A stretch of 64,000 nt of DNA from Callaeas wilsoni. Lineage: Eukaryota; Chordata; Aves; Passeriformes; Callaeidae. The notes below the pieces were generated by a model. That model ran no database searches, was not told the origin of the DNA, and worked only from the letters and a program-made list of their open reading frames with translations. The stretch covers positions 155,983 through 219,982 of the forward strand of contig VWPU01003242.1 in NCBI GenBank assembly GCA_013398955.1, written 5' to 3'. Positions 55,401 to 64,000 of this stretch are shown here, in pieces; the stretch's first letter is position 1; each line of letters starts with the position of its first letter. The position numbers were made by a program, and so were the translations under genes.

Positions 55401-58400
55401 ACACAAACTGATCCAGTGTGGGATCCTTCCTGCCAGGAGCCTGCTCCAGCACAGGCTTCCCATAGGGTCACAGCCTTCTTACAGCATCCACCTGCTCTGG
55501 TGTGAGCCTCCTCCACAGGCTGCAGATAGATCTCTGCTGCCGTATGGACCTCCACAGGCATCAGGGACACAGGTGCCTCACCATGGTCTTTCCCATGGGC
55601 TGCAGGGGAATTTCTGCTCCAGCACCTGGAGCACTTCCTTGCCTTCCTTCCCTGACCTCCATGTCTGGAGAGTGGTTTGTCTCACATATTCTGACTCCTC
55701 TCTTCTCTGGCTGCAATTACTTAAGTGACATTTTTTTTCCTCTTCTTAAATACATTATTGTAGAATCATAGAATGGCGTGGGTTGGAAGGGACATTAAAG
55801 ATCATCCACTTCAAACAACTCTGTCATGAACAGGGACAGCTTCCACTAGACTGGATTGTTTAGAGCCCCAGCCAACCTGGCTTTAAACATTCCCAGGGAT
55901 GGGGCATCCACAGCTTCTCTGGGCAACCAGTTCCAGCATCTCATCATCCTTAGAGTAAAGAATTTTTTCCTAACATCTAATCTGAACCTCCTCTCCTTCA
56001 GTTTGAAGCCATTCCCCCCTCATCCTGTCACTACATGCCCTTGTAAAAAGTTTCTTTCCATTTTTCTTGTAGGCTCCTTTCAGATACTGGAAGGACACAA
56101 TTAGGCCACCCAAAAGCCTTCTGTTTCCCAGACTGAACAATCCCAATTCTCCTAGCCTTTCCTTATAGGAGAGGTGCTCCATCTCTCTTATCAACTTGGT
56201 GGCCCTGCTCTAGATTTGCTCCAACAGGTGTATGCCCTTTTTGTGCTGGGGACTCCAGAGGTGGAAGCTGTACTCAAGGTGGGGTCTCACAAGAGCGGAG
56301 TAGAGGGACAGACTCACCTGCTTCAATCTGCTGGCCATGCTGCTTTTGATGGTGTGATTGTTGTCACAGAGATTTTACTACCATCACTGATTGGCTCAAC
56401 CTTGGCCAGCAGTGGGCACATCTTGGAATGCGCTGGCATCGGCTCTGTTGGACATGGGGGAAGCTTCTAGCGTAGCCCCACTAGTACTAAAACCTTGCCA
56501 TGCAAACACAATATAAAGGAAGAATCCCATGGTACAAGCAGATACAATGCCACAGAGAGAGTGAACACTCCCAGGTAGGAGTTAAGGATCAAACCACTGA
56601 AATTATTCAAGTACCTAAAAAAGAAGTTGAGTTGCAGGCACATAAGTGAAACAAAACCAAGAGCAATTGATGCCCACAGGCATGTCACTATCTTGCATCA
56701 AACGCAAGCCAAACTGAGGTAGCTTATTCTCCCTCACCTTCCACGAAGGAAAGGTAACCTAGCTCATACTTATCTTGAGATCCAAGCACACACAAAGGGA
56801 GTTAATACAAACCACGTCGCACTCTATTCATCTCCAGGCTTGCCTTGCAGCTACTTATTGCTTTGCCTACAAGCTGGTGTGCAATACTCAAAGCCCCAAC
56901 AGGGCTAACACCTAAGTACTGCCAAACCTGAATTTCAGAGCTACCTTCATTTACATCCTTAAAATTCCACAAGACTTCAAAGTTCATACACTCAGAAGCA
57001 CTTGAGTTTGACAACACTGAGCATAGTTACCAACTTGGCACCACACAAGATCCAGTAACTGTATTCAGCATCTACATCCTCCTAAATGAGGTGTCAGTCA
57101 GACAGTCCCACTCAAAGAGCTCTTTATGAAGTGCAGTGGTAGCTCCAACTTGGTTTCCAAATACAGCTTGAGAAAGAGAAGCCCTGTCATATATTTACTA
57201 GTCAGACAAGTCCTACCTTATGGAACAGATCTGTCCTTAAAAATCACACTGTCACAACTTCAGTGCTCCAGGAACACTCCACTCATATCAACACTCTTTA
57301 AAAGCCAAAGCTGTCATTCTTTTAATGGTCAATTCTTTTTAGATAAATGAACTCTCATTTAGCTCCAGTTTTTCAGGCCATTCAGGCATTCATTAAACCC
57401 CACTTCTCTTACCTCAAAAAACTCTTCAGTACACACAACAGCCTCTTCTCCTCCCTTAGCCTTGTATACTAGAAACTTCTTCCTCTCAAAGTCCTCTCCA
57501 TAGTTGTTTGGAATCTTTTCAATCATTCACCTTTTATCTAAGTGTTCTCCAATCCATCTGAATCAAGTAACTCCAAAAACCTGTCTGGACTCGCAGAGGA
57601 AAAAGTCAAGTCTTGCCTCATCTACTCCTCATGACTCCTGATCTACAAGACCTTAAAGAGAAGTAACATCCTTATGTTCCCTAACCTTCCTCTACTAACT
57701 GTCCTTATGCAGCCTTTGACTCTCTTCCCTGGTGGCACGCGACCGTATAGCATAGCTGCCTCGAATACAACCTCTTCTGGTTGTCCGTATCTATAGCCAC
57801 AGCCCTGCCACGTGCCTCTTCACCCTGAGCACAGCATAAATGAAAGGTGACTACTACAAACACTCCTCATCAGGGTACTCCAACTAGAGACAGCTGCCTA
57901 CGAACAAGAGTTCAGCCACTACGCTTGATCAATCTTTGTAACCAGTGGCGTCTCCAGGATGACTGCATCTGCTTCATGCCAAGCATATTTCAACTGCTCA
58001 AGAATTCTTCACCTCTGGTTGCACTACATGGCACCAGGACCACATACTGATTTACATGATGCTGAGCTGAGAAACATGATTTGCTGAGAACTCCGCAACA
58101 GCAATTTACAATGTGCTGGATTTTAAACACCTAGTCATTTGGCCTTCTGCAGTAGGTCCTAAGGTCATGCAATCAGCTTGGTTAAATTCTGTATACAGAA
58201 TTTAACCGTTTCCTGATCTTTTCCCATGGATTCTCCTTTAAGAGTATTCATAACAACTTACTTCCTTCAAAGATTTCAAGACATGCTACCTACACAGCTT
58301 TAGAATGAATTTTCAAACATTCAGTTATGTTCTTGTTATTTTGTCTACACATTTCCTTTTCCTGCTGGAATATTCTGATGAGTGTTCAAACAGAAGTTTG

Positions 58401-61400
58401 TATCACATTCTTGCTGGTGCTCTTTGAAGGTTTTTTTCTGTTTCATTTCTTTGCTGGAGCTGAGATTTGCAGATCATCCCTACAACTTCTCCTCCTTCAT
58501 TTTAGGAAAGAGAAGTCTTCCACTCATAACTCAGCTACTCATCCATAGAATCCATTTTGCTGATGCTACTCCCTCATGATGAAGGTCTTGAATCTTGGTG
58601 ACCCAAGATCTCTAAGTAGACATTTCCCCCTTTCCTGAATGATGTCTCAGTTTCCAAAAATGCTTGGTATTTGTTTAGTTCCGATTATGTCTTTTGAGTT
58701 CTACAATATGATAAAATCTCCTGATGATGAAATGGGGGTAGCATTTCCCTCAAACACCCAGCAAACTGGCTTCAGTACCAACCACTATTTTTTTTCTTCA
58801 CTAATAGATTCCCTCCCTTCACTAACTGGCAATTAAATGTTAAATGAATCAAGTAAACTGGGATGCTCCTATTGCTCAGTTTGGTTGACAGCAGACTCCT
58901 ATGATCTAGGCGTTAACATTCTTTACTCCCGTAATCAATTTCTCTAAGTGCTGCTTCTGCCACAGATTGTTTCCTTTGTGTTTCTGCCCCAAGACAGCCT
59001 GCCCACCTGCACAGCTTCTCAATTTCCCATGTGTTTCTATCTGTCTAATCCTTGTGTTTTACCCAGTCATGGCCACAGACTGAAAAAACTGTTCCCTTGA
59101 GAAGAAAATTGTATCTGCAAGACAAGTATTGTGCCAAATCAGCCAATCTGATGCTCAGCTAGCCCTCCGACTAGCCTTCCTAGTTTAGGAACACATTCTG
59201 CTTTGTTTGTTTGAAACACTGCATGAACCTTAATCTCACCCTTCATTCTCTTTTCCCATCATCACCCTCTGAAGCACTTTCACTGGGCTTCTACATGTCT
59301 CCAGCTTTGGTACAAATCCTCAAATACAAGGGACTACTTGCACTCACTGTTCTGCTAAGCACCTCAGTGAACTTTTCTCAAGCATAAATACTCATACTTG
59401 GGTTCTCCATGGGGGAAAGTACAAGGGAAGAAGAAACGTGTTTTGCTGTGTTCCCTGGACTGAAAAAGAAAATGAACTGGAACTTCCTGGGCAATTTTAA
59501 AATAGTCGTGAGATCTCCCGGAAAAAGCGTTTATGGCAACCAGCGTTCTCAAGGAAGCTGCTCCACTGGTTCACTTTTTAGGCAAGCAGCTCTAAGTTTC
59601 CCATATTCTCCATCCTCACTGCCTTACACTTCTGACCAAACTAATAAAAGCTACAATTGATGTTGCTCCTGAACAAGATGCTACGTAGAACACTACCCTA
59701 CCACTAAAGTGAAAGTTTGCATCTCTCTCCTTTCCTACTGATGGAAAAAGTCTGTAATCTTATTAACTGCAACAGCTGTAAATAGTTGCTGTTCCAAAGC
59801 AGTCCCACGTGGCCTGGGATGGCCCTGGCTCCTTTAAACTCTTGAGCTCCAAGAACGATCATTCTCACCCAAAGTCAGTAAAGCCTTCTGTTCCTTAGCT
59901 CAGTATGTTCAAATTAACTAGTTCCTCTAAATAAATCTTTTTGTACAGTGTTTCACAAATCTTCTTTTCAAGCCATAGTCTCCTATTCCCCCTTCCCAAC
60001 AGACAATGGTCTCTTCACCCACACATTGAGATTTCCACGCTCTTCTTTCCTGGATTGTGTCTCGAGTTATTCATCTTAATAGTTCCCCTGGACTCAGCCT
60101 GGAACCTCCCTTTAAGTCACTTGCTCAGTCATCTAATCATACCCTTAATCCTTCCTGGCAAATCCAACCCCAACCAGCTACTCGAGCTGAGAGAAAGAAG
60201 GAAGCCCTGCCCTAGCAATTACATGGAACTGGTCCCATGTCCTTACAGAAATACGGGCATGGAATTCCTAGATCATATTTCCTGATAGTAACTGTTCCTC
60301 CGACCACCTTTTTTTTTTTCCTCTTGATGACCGCTAAGAACATGTTTTTGACCTTTCTATCTCTTCTTGAAGTTTATGGCTTCCTAAATTATGTCCTTCA
60401 GCCTTCTAGGTGAATATATGGTTAAAATAGACTATGGGCTTTCATGAAAGGGGTCTGAAAAGTAGTCAAGGGAAGAGAGTAGTTTTTCAACCAATGAACA
60501 AGCAAAAGCACTAAGCTAACACTGAAAATGTATTTGATAATATATTTGGGGAAGAAGTCACAGAACACTGCTATTATTCCCAAATGCAAGACTTAAAAAA
60601 CCAAAACCACAAACAAATCAGCTTTACATAGCATGCTTAATGCTAAAAGAAACTGTAACATCAACTCAAAATCCATTTAGGCTCATCATATACTTGGTCT
60701 TTTGGGGTTTTTTTGGTCTCAGAAAAGGTCAGTTGCTTTTTAAATAGCACAAAGCAGGGGAGGAAAATGATCAAATCTTTAATGTGCAAAAATAAAGCAG
60801 CACAAGACTCAGTGGGATGTTCTGGCACAGTTCTACACAAGTCTCATCACAGGAGTCCGAGGCAGCAGGAGAAAACACCTGCTGGCAGGACAATCCTGCT
60901 GAATATAGAGAACAGGGCTAAAGACACACAGGTGTTCAATAAAAAATGGAAGTGGGAACTGGAGAGAATAAGTGTAGGAGTAATAGTGGGAATAAAATTT
61001 CTTCACATTTTGTTGTGTAATTTTGCTGTGTAGTAGTGTTTCAGTATGATTTATTGTGTAATGCTATTGCATAGCCTCATTTGTTGAGCAACTTTGCTGC
61101 GTGGTATAGTTTTTTATTTAATGATATTGAACATTAGGCAATGGTCTTGCATGCCATAATTTGTGTTTTCTGTTGAGCAACATCACTGTCATAGCTCTTA
61201 ACACAAAGGTGAACTGAATGAATTCATAACAGTGCTGAATTCACGACTTTAACATATCATTGAATGGTTTGGGTTGGAAGAGACCTTAAAGGTAATCTAC
61301 TTCCAACTACTCTGCAATGGGCAGAGACACCTTCCACTAAAATTTCAGAGCCCCATCCAACCTGGCCTTGAACAATTCCAGGGATGGGGCATCCACAAGT

Positions 61401-63776
61401 TCTCTAGGCAACCTGTTCCTGTGCCTCATCACCCTTGCAGGAGATAACTTTTTCCTAATATCTAATCTAAACCTACTCTCTTTCAGGCTGAAGCCACTAC
61501 CTTGTCGTGTCACTACATGCCCTTGTAAAAGGTCCGTCTCCTGCTCTCTTGTTGCACCACCTTTAGGTACTGGAAGGATGCTCAGAGATGGCAAATGGAG
61601 ACAATTATTTTTGTCTGAACAAAGAAACATGCAGAAAAGCAGCATTAGGGCATTTAAAAATTATTTCATTGAACAGCCACATAGCATTGCCTCTTGAATA
61701 ACATTTTCTTATCCTGAGCTACTTTGTAACTACAATGTGAGGTATTACACAGTTCACCTATCCCTACCTGACTTTAAAGTACAGGAGAACCTTGTTTCAC
61801 ATACTACTGGGTGTAAATAAGAACGATAATGTGTTTTTCACGTGACTTAGGCTCTACCCAAAACTAGCCTTGCAGGGACCTGCTGTAATCCAGAATCTGA
61901 ACAAGAAACTCTCCACAAAATAGGACTGATTACTTCAATACAATGGAATCCTGCTTTAACAGCAACACTACTGAACTTAAAGCAAAAATTAAAATTTTTC
62001 CATTAGTAAATCAGTAAGACTTACACATATTTTAGGGGCAATAACAACGTCATCCTACTACTGCTTAACATCCTCCCAAGAAGCAGAAGGAAAAAAGTTT
62101 GCTCTATGTGTAGTATCACTGTCAGTTACTCATCATTACATTCACTGGCTTTTTCTGCTTTTTTTTTGCCCCTCTGATCATTATTTCTTACAATAGACAC
62201 AGTCTATTGACAGACTTAAATAACATGTTTGAAGTTCAGGAAATATATCAGAATTTGAAGTATTTTTTTCAAAGAAATCAAGTAATCTATAAGGTTATCA
62301 ACTTTGTACTCACAAAATTGCTACTGATTGACTAGAATAGCATCTTTCATGCATTACCTGGCAGTCTATGAACAATTGTATGTTGCAAGAGTCAGAGAAA
62401 GAGCGCAAACACTGTTCGATTACAATGCAATGCTGCTGCAAGCATTTTTATTTGCTCTCATATTCTGCCAGTTTTTAAAAACAGAAGAGAAAAACATGCA
62501 TGCAGGCTCAATTTTTAAAATATTGCAAAACACAGAAGTTATAGAAAGGCAAATTGTGGAAAAAAGTGAGCTCCTTCCATCTATAACATAAGATTAATTT
62601 ATTATCTGACAGATGGCAGAAGGGAGGGGGGCGGAAAAGCAAAGACTGCTGATGCAGTGAGCTTCCCGTCTGTAATGAAGGCCCCACATTCCCACTTATC
62701 ACACTGCCACGAAATACAGCCACAGTTGCATGCAGTCCAGTTTTGCTCCATGTGTTTCCAAATAGCTAAACCTCATCGCTCTGTGGACAACGAAAAAATG
62801 AAGAAAACATCCAGAGGAGTAAACGATCCTTCTGTCAGCTGCCCGTGGCTACTCACAATAGCAACTGTGAAAGCTGCGACTCCTTTCATTTGCCACACGA
62901 GACAGAACCATTCCCGCTGACCAATAACACTCCCAGAGCTACCGGTCACTGCAGCAAGACACCGCCTCATTTGCTGTCCCAGCACTGAAAGCTGCTTTTG
63001 CACACTTTTCCATATTCCAAGACATTTACTCTTCCTTCAGCATCTGCCACATTGCAGTCGTTGGGTGCCAAAAAAGGAGCGGAGCATATAGAAAACGGAA
63101 AACAGCAGAACTGACTCAAACACATTTAATATGAAATGAAAAGCTGCTGCACTGGCGGTAACAGCCATTTCATCATTTCTTTTGCTGAACTCCACGCGAT
63201 GCCGACACGGGGCTCCCACCTGCCGCAGAAGCCAAAGGCCGCCTGAGCTCCGGCACGACTTACCGGAGGGCCTCGCTAACCTCCGCCACTAGATCCCCGT
63301 ATGACCACCCCAAGGCACGCCGCGGCGATAGAGAACCGGAGGAACCAGGGCCCTGGGAAGCGGATTTCGCTACGTCCACCCGCGGGCGCCCGGGGGACGC
63401 GCTCACCTTGCTGCGGATCGATGCCCCGCGCACCCCGGGCCGCTACGCGGGATTACGGCAGATAAACAAACATCGCAGCGAGCGCGCCCGGAGGGGCGAG
63501 GAGGGCAGGCGGGAGCGAGGGGGTCTGGCCCCCGGCGCGGCCCCGTCCCGGGGAGCTGGGGCGCGCTCCGCGTCTCCCGGGAGACGGAGCCATTTTGAGC
63601 CGCTGCGCATCAGTGGCAGCGGGCGGGGGTCGCCGGGCACGGCGATGGCGGGGCCGCGGCCATCCTGGCGCGTTACCTCGGATGCTCCAGGTCCAGCGGT
63701 AGAACTCGAGGGTGTCGTTCACCACGCTGGACACCAGGCCCATGGCGCTCGGGGGCTCGGCGGCGGCGGCACCCAT
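31179..63776 (-). CDS. ELOVL4: Very-long-chain fatty acid elongase 4, complete six-exon gene
   Basis: Spliced CDS read on the minus strand: 63776-63677, 44556-44369, 41135-41055, 34497-34326, 32090-31963, 31454-31179 (100+188+81+172+128+276 = 945 bp, 314 residues). Visible in the protein: N-glycosylation sequon NDT at residues 20-22, KGIEYLDT at 135-142, the catalytic histidine box HVYHH at 158-162, MYMYYG at 195-200, several hydrophobic membrane segments and a C-terminal KAKGE (310-314), a KXKXX ER-retrieval signal. Known for the family: ELOVL enzymes condense malonyl-CoA with acyl-CoA in the ER membrane, the first and rate-limiting step of elongation. ELOVL4 makes saturated and polyunsaturated chains of 28 carbons or more for retina, skin, brain and testis, and loss of its C-terminus causes human STGD3 macular dystrophy. 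Length and exon phases fit ELOVL4. Several residues differ from the mammalian protein as I remember it, so a close ELOVL4-like paralogue is not excluded. Confidence 0.92.
31455..31962 (-). other. ELOVL4 intron 5 (508 bp)
   Basis: The shortest intron, phase 0, with donor GTAAGT and acceptor TCTTGCAG. No internal feature seen. Confidence 0.92.
31963..32090 (-). CDS. ELOVL4: ELOVL4 coding exon 5 (residues 181-223)
   Basis: Acceptor GGACAG|CTTTTTTCGG completes codon 181 (Ala). The donor CAATTG|GTAAGTA is phase 0. The exon encodes [20 protein letters not shown], then the loop AACGPKFQ and [14 protein letters not shown]. MYxYYG and the T..Q start of the T..Q..Q motif are elongase-family signatures; the last Q is in exon 6. 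The acceptor has a weak pyrimidine tract next to it, but frame and homology across both junctions are clear. Confidence 0.93.
32091..34325 (-). other. ELOVL4 intron 4 (about 2.2 kb)
   Basis: GT-AG intron, phase 1. AT-rich unique sequence; nothing else recognised. Confidence 0.9.
34326..34497 (-). CDS. ELOVL4: ELOVL4 coding exon 4, catalytic histidine box (residues 124-180)
   Basis: Acceptor TTGCAG|ATAGCTG, donor GGACAAG|GTGAGTT, leaving phase 1. It encodes [26 protein letters not shown], the HVYHH box and [14 protein letters not shown]. The three box histidines (158, 161 and 162) are needed for elongase activity in this family. The residue after the box is Phe163, where I recall Cys in most ELOVL4 proteins. 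The KKFNQIS stretch just before it resembles my recollection of fish Elovl4 more than the mammalian protein. Confidence 0.94.
34689..34714 (+). repeat. 13-bp tandem duplication
   Basis: ATGGAAGAAGATT occurs twice without a gap in ELOVL4 intron 3. Confidence 0.9.
36157..36205. repeat. (TA)n microsatellite
   Basis: An AT dinucleotide run followed by an A run and a second short TA block, in intron 3. Confidence 0.9.
38653..38668. repeat. Poly-T run (16 bases)
   Basis: Uninterrupted T run in intron 3. No adjacent retroposed sequence recognised. Confidence 0.9.
41055..41135 (-). CDS. ELOVL4: ELOVL4 coding exon 3 (residues 97-123)
   Basis: This 27-codon exon was found from its splice sites: acceptor TTTTCAG|TTGTTC and donor TTAGG|GTGAGTA, both phase 0. 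It encodes the loop that ends [28 protein letters not shown] and EVR are typical ELOVL4 residues. The first half (LFLSSRARG) departs from the mammalian loop as I remember it, and about 9 of 27 positions differ overall, which makes this the most diverged exon. Intact frame and splice sites argue against a broken exon. Confidence 0.9.
41136..44368 (-). other. ELOVL4 intron 2 (about 3.2 kb)
   Basis: GT-AG intron between exons 2 and 3 in phase 0. AT-rich unique sequence; no repeat family or coding segment recognised. Confidence 0.9.
44369..44556 (-). CDS. ELOVL4: ELOVL4 coding exon 2 (residues 34-96)
   Basis: Acceptor CTCCCCCAG|ACAAACG completes codon 34 (GAC, Asp). The exon then reads [17 protein letters not shown] and carries the first membrane segments ([14 protein letters not shown], then [18 protein letters not shown]), ending at FKE with donor GAG|GTGTGT in phase 0. 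DKRV..WPLMQSP and LGPKWMK are strongly ELOVL4-like. Length 188 bp. Reading past the donor gives an unrelated tail, as expected for intron sequence. Confidence 0.93.
48481..48556. repeat. (TA)n microsatellite with TG units
   Basis: TA run with TGTGTG and TGTAAG interruptions in ELOVL4 intron 1. Confidence 0.9.
50335..50605 (-). mobile_element. CR1 LINE fragment in ELOVL4 intron 1
   Basis: Plus-strand phrases AAGTTGGAAAAGAACTTCAA, ATCATCGAGTCCATC, CCTCCAGGGATGGTGACTCC and TCCTGATGTCCAACCTGAAC are the reverse complement of a CR1 3' region. The 3' tip repeat is worn. It lies in the same orientation as the host gene. Confidence 0.85.
51473..51690 (-). mobile_element. CR1 LINE fragment in ELOVL4 intron 1
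   Basis: TTGGGTTGGAAGGGACATTA, CCATCCAACCTAGTCTTGAA and GGGATGGGGCATCCACAG mark a CR1 3' region on the minus strand. It ends abruptly after AAAGTAAAGAATTTCTTCC. It is similar to the copies at 55.8 and 61.3 kb, so probably the same subfamily. Confidence 0.87.
54924..56515 (-). mobile_element. Endogenous retrovirus LTR (probably solo) interrupted by a CR1
   Basis: The left end TGTGGTGGTTTGACCCTGG and the right end CTTGCCATGCAAACACAATA match, from memory, the two termini (reversed) of a long LTR family common in songbirds. No gag, pol or env sequence lies beside it, so it is probably a solo LTR. A sense-strand AATAAA lies at 55108-55103. The bases next to the two ends (AGGGA and AAGGA) could be a worn target duplication. 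About 600 bp of CR1 splits it near 55757-56360. No viral protein is encoded. Family name uncertain. Confidence 0.72.
55757..56360 (-). mobile_element. CR1 LINE inserted inside the LTR
   Basis: Starts AGAATCATAGAATGGCGTGG on the plus strand (CR1 tip reversed) and runs through the CR1 3' region into the part with GGAGAGGTGCTCCATCTCTC and CTGCTGGCCATGCTGCTTTT. It is the longest CR1 here. LTR sequence stops just before it and resumes just after it. ATTGT borders both sides and may be a short target duplication. Confidence 0.88.
61003..61198. repeat. Degenerate minisatellite, period about 36 bp
   Basis: About five diverged units share a TTTGTTGNGNAANNTTGCTG-like core followed by a TAGT- or ATAG-like end (for example TTTGTTGAGCAACTTTGCTG and TTTTGTTGTGTAATTTTGCT). 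It lies just before the CR1 at 61255. Confidence 0.55.
61255..61590 (-). mobile_element. CR1 LINE fragment with ORF2 C-terminal remnant
   Basis: TGGTTTGGGTTGGAAGAGAC, CCATCCAACCTGGCCTTGAA and GGGATGGGGCATCCACAA are CR1 3' phrases on the minus strand. The minus-strand reading [33 protein letters not shown] is the recognisable C-terminus of CR1 ORF2. It lies in ELOVL4 intron 1, in the gene's orientation. Confidence 0.88.
63677..63776 (-). CDS. ELOVL4: ELOVL4 coding exon 1 (residues 1-33 plus first base of codon 34)
   Basis: The start ATG at 63776-63774 sits in a strong Kozak context (CACCATGGG). The peptide begins [17 protein letters not shown] and ends in FYRWTWSIR. From this ATG, 33 codons precede the splice, as in the mammalian protein, which favours it over the in-frame Met12 at 63743-63741. 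The donor is CGAG|GTAACG, leaving phase 1. The exon lies inside the CpG island. N20 in NDT matches the known N-linked glycosylation site of ELOVL4. The first 12 residues are Ala/Pro-rich and only weakly like the mammalian sequence. Confidence 0.9.
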
Positions 63777-63900
63777 GGTGAGCAGCAGCAGCAGCGGCGG
63801 AGCCGGCAGACCTGTCTCGGCGCGTGCGTCCGTGCCTCTGCGCCGGGGCTGCTGCTGCTGCTGCCCCTTCTACAGCCGGGGATGTGATTTAAATCTCTAT
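63777..63900 (-). promoter_or_regulatory. Putative ELOVL4 5' UTR and core promoter
   Basis: Upstream of the start codon on the minus strand are two CTG/CAG-type triplet runs (63781-63795 and 63849-63863) and a TATA-like TTTAAA at 63893-63888 in otherwise GC-rich DNA. If the TTTAAA is used, transcription would start near 63863 and give a 5' UTR of roughly 85 bases. This is inference; CpG-island promoters often start at several points without a TATA box. Confidence 0.35.
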
Positions 63901-64000
63901 CTCTCCGTATCTTCCCTCCAGACTCCGCCTCGCTCCCGTCACCGGCTCCCGTGCCCCGCGGGCAGGGTGGAGGGCGCGGAGGCGGGGGGCGGCGCGGCGG

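Larger units (their letters stand above)
44557..63676 (-). other. ELOVL4 intron 1 (about 19.1 kb)
   Basis: Bounded by donor GTAACG and acceptor CTCCCCCAG. It holds four CR1 fragments, one LTR interrupted by a CR1, an AT microsatellite near 48.5 kb and a degenerate minisatellite near 61.0-61.2 kb. The rest is unique AT-rich sequence with no further coding exon that I can recognise. Confidence 0.9.
63185..64000. promoter_or_regulatory. CpG island over the ELOVL4 5' end
   Basis: GC content and CpG density rise abruptly near 63185 and stay high to the window edge, in contrast with the AT-rich DNA everywhere else. The island holds exon 1, the start of intron 1 and the putative promoter. GC-box-like sequence is present at 63981-63992. 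The island probably continues past the window. Frames read across it on either strand are compositional and not supported as genes. Confidence 0.85.

Noticed and set aside
55094..55728. Open frames of 158 (minus) and 133 (plus) residues
   Set aside because: Both lie inside the LTR at 54924-56515 and reflect its GC-rich internal repeats, not a gene.
63408..63887. 159-residue plus-strand open frame in the CpG island
   Set aside because: It runs antisense over ELOVL4 exon 1 in very GC-rich DNA where stop codons are rare. Composition explains it, and no domain is visible.
1..64000. CRISPR arrays, tRNA or rRNA genes, bacterial-type operons
   Set aside because: None recognised. The sequence is vertebrate nuclear DNA with no regularly spaced repeats of CRISPR type and no cloverleaf that I could identify.

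Overview
The window reads as nuclear DNA of a bird, most likely a songbird. It has long AT-rich non-coding stretches, one intron-rich vertebrate gene with a CpG-island promoter, several 5'-truncated CR1 LINE fragments with the avian 3' tip (ATTCTATGA-like), and LTR copies resembling a family common in songbird genomes. No prokaryotic, organellar or viral gene set was seen. Nearly all short open frames are chance frames or frames across repeats.

The one protein-coding gene I can support is ELOVL4, on the minus strand. Its start codon is at 63776..63774 and its stop at 31181..31179. Six coding exons with consensus GT-AG junctions add up to 945 bp, or 314 residues, the length I recall for mammalian ELOVL4. 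The product is a multi-pass ER fatty-acid elongase with the HVYHH catalytic box, a conserved N20 glycosylation sequon and a C-terminal KAKGE ER-retrieval signal. Introns 1 to 5 are about 19.1, 3.2, 6.6, 2.2 and 0.5 kb.

Layout: 1-31178 is the 3' flank and intergenic DNA, with CR1 pieces near 4.0, 11.0, 16.4 and 27.4 kb and two LTR copies near 14.7 and 17.2 kb in opposite orientation. The 3' UTR begins at 31178 and its end is unresolved. 31179-63776 is ELOVL4. Intron 1 carries four CR1 fragments and an LTR that has itself been split by a CR1. 63185-64000 is the CpG island with exon 1 and the putative promoter, cut by the window edge.

I did not find a clear undescribed system. The best leads are several substitutions in otherwise conserved parts of this elongase, the CR1-in-LTR nest lying sense to the gene in intron 1, a degenerate ~36-bp minisatellite in intron 1, and AT-rich, repeat-poor blocks in the intergenic half that look like candidate conserved non-coding elements.
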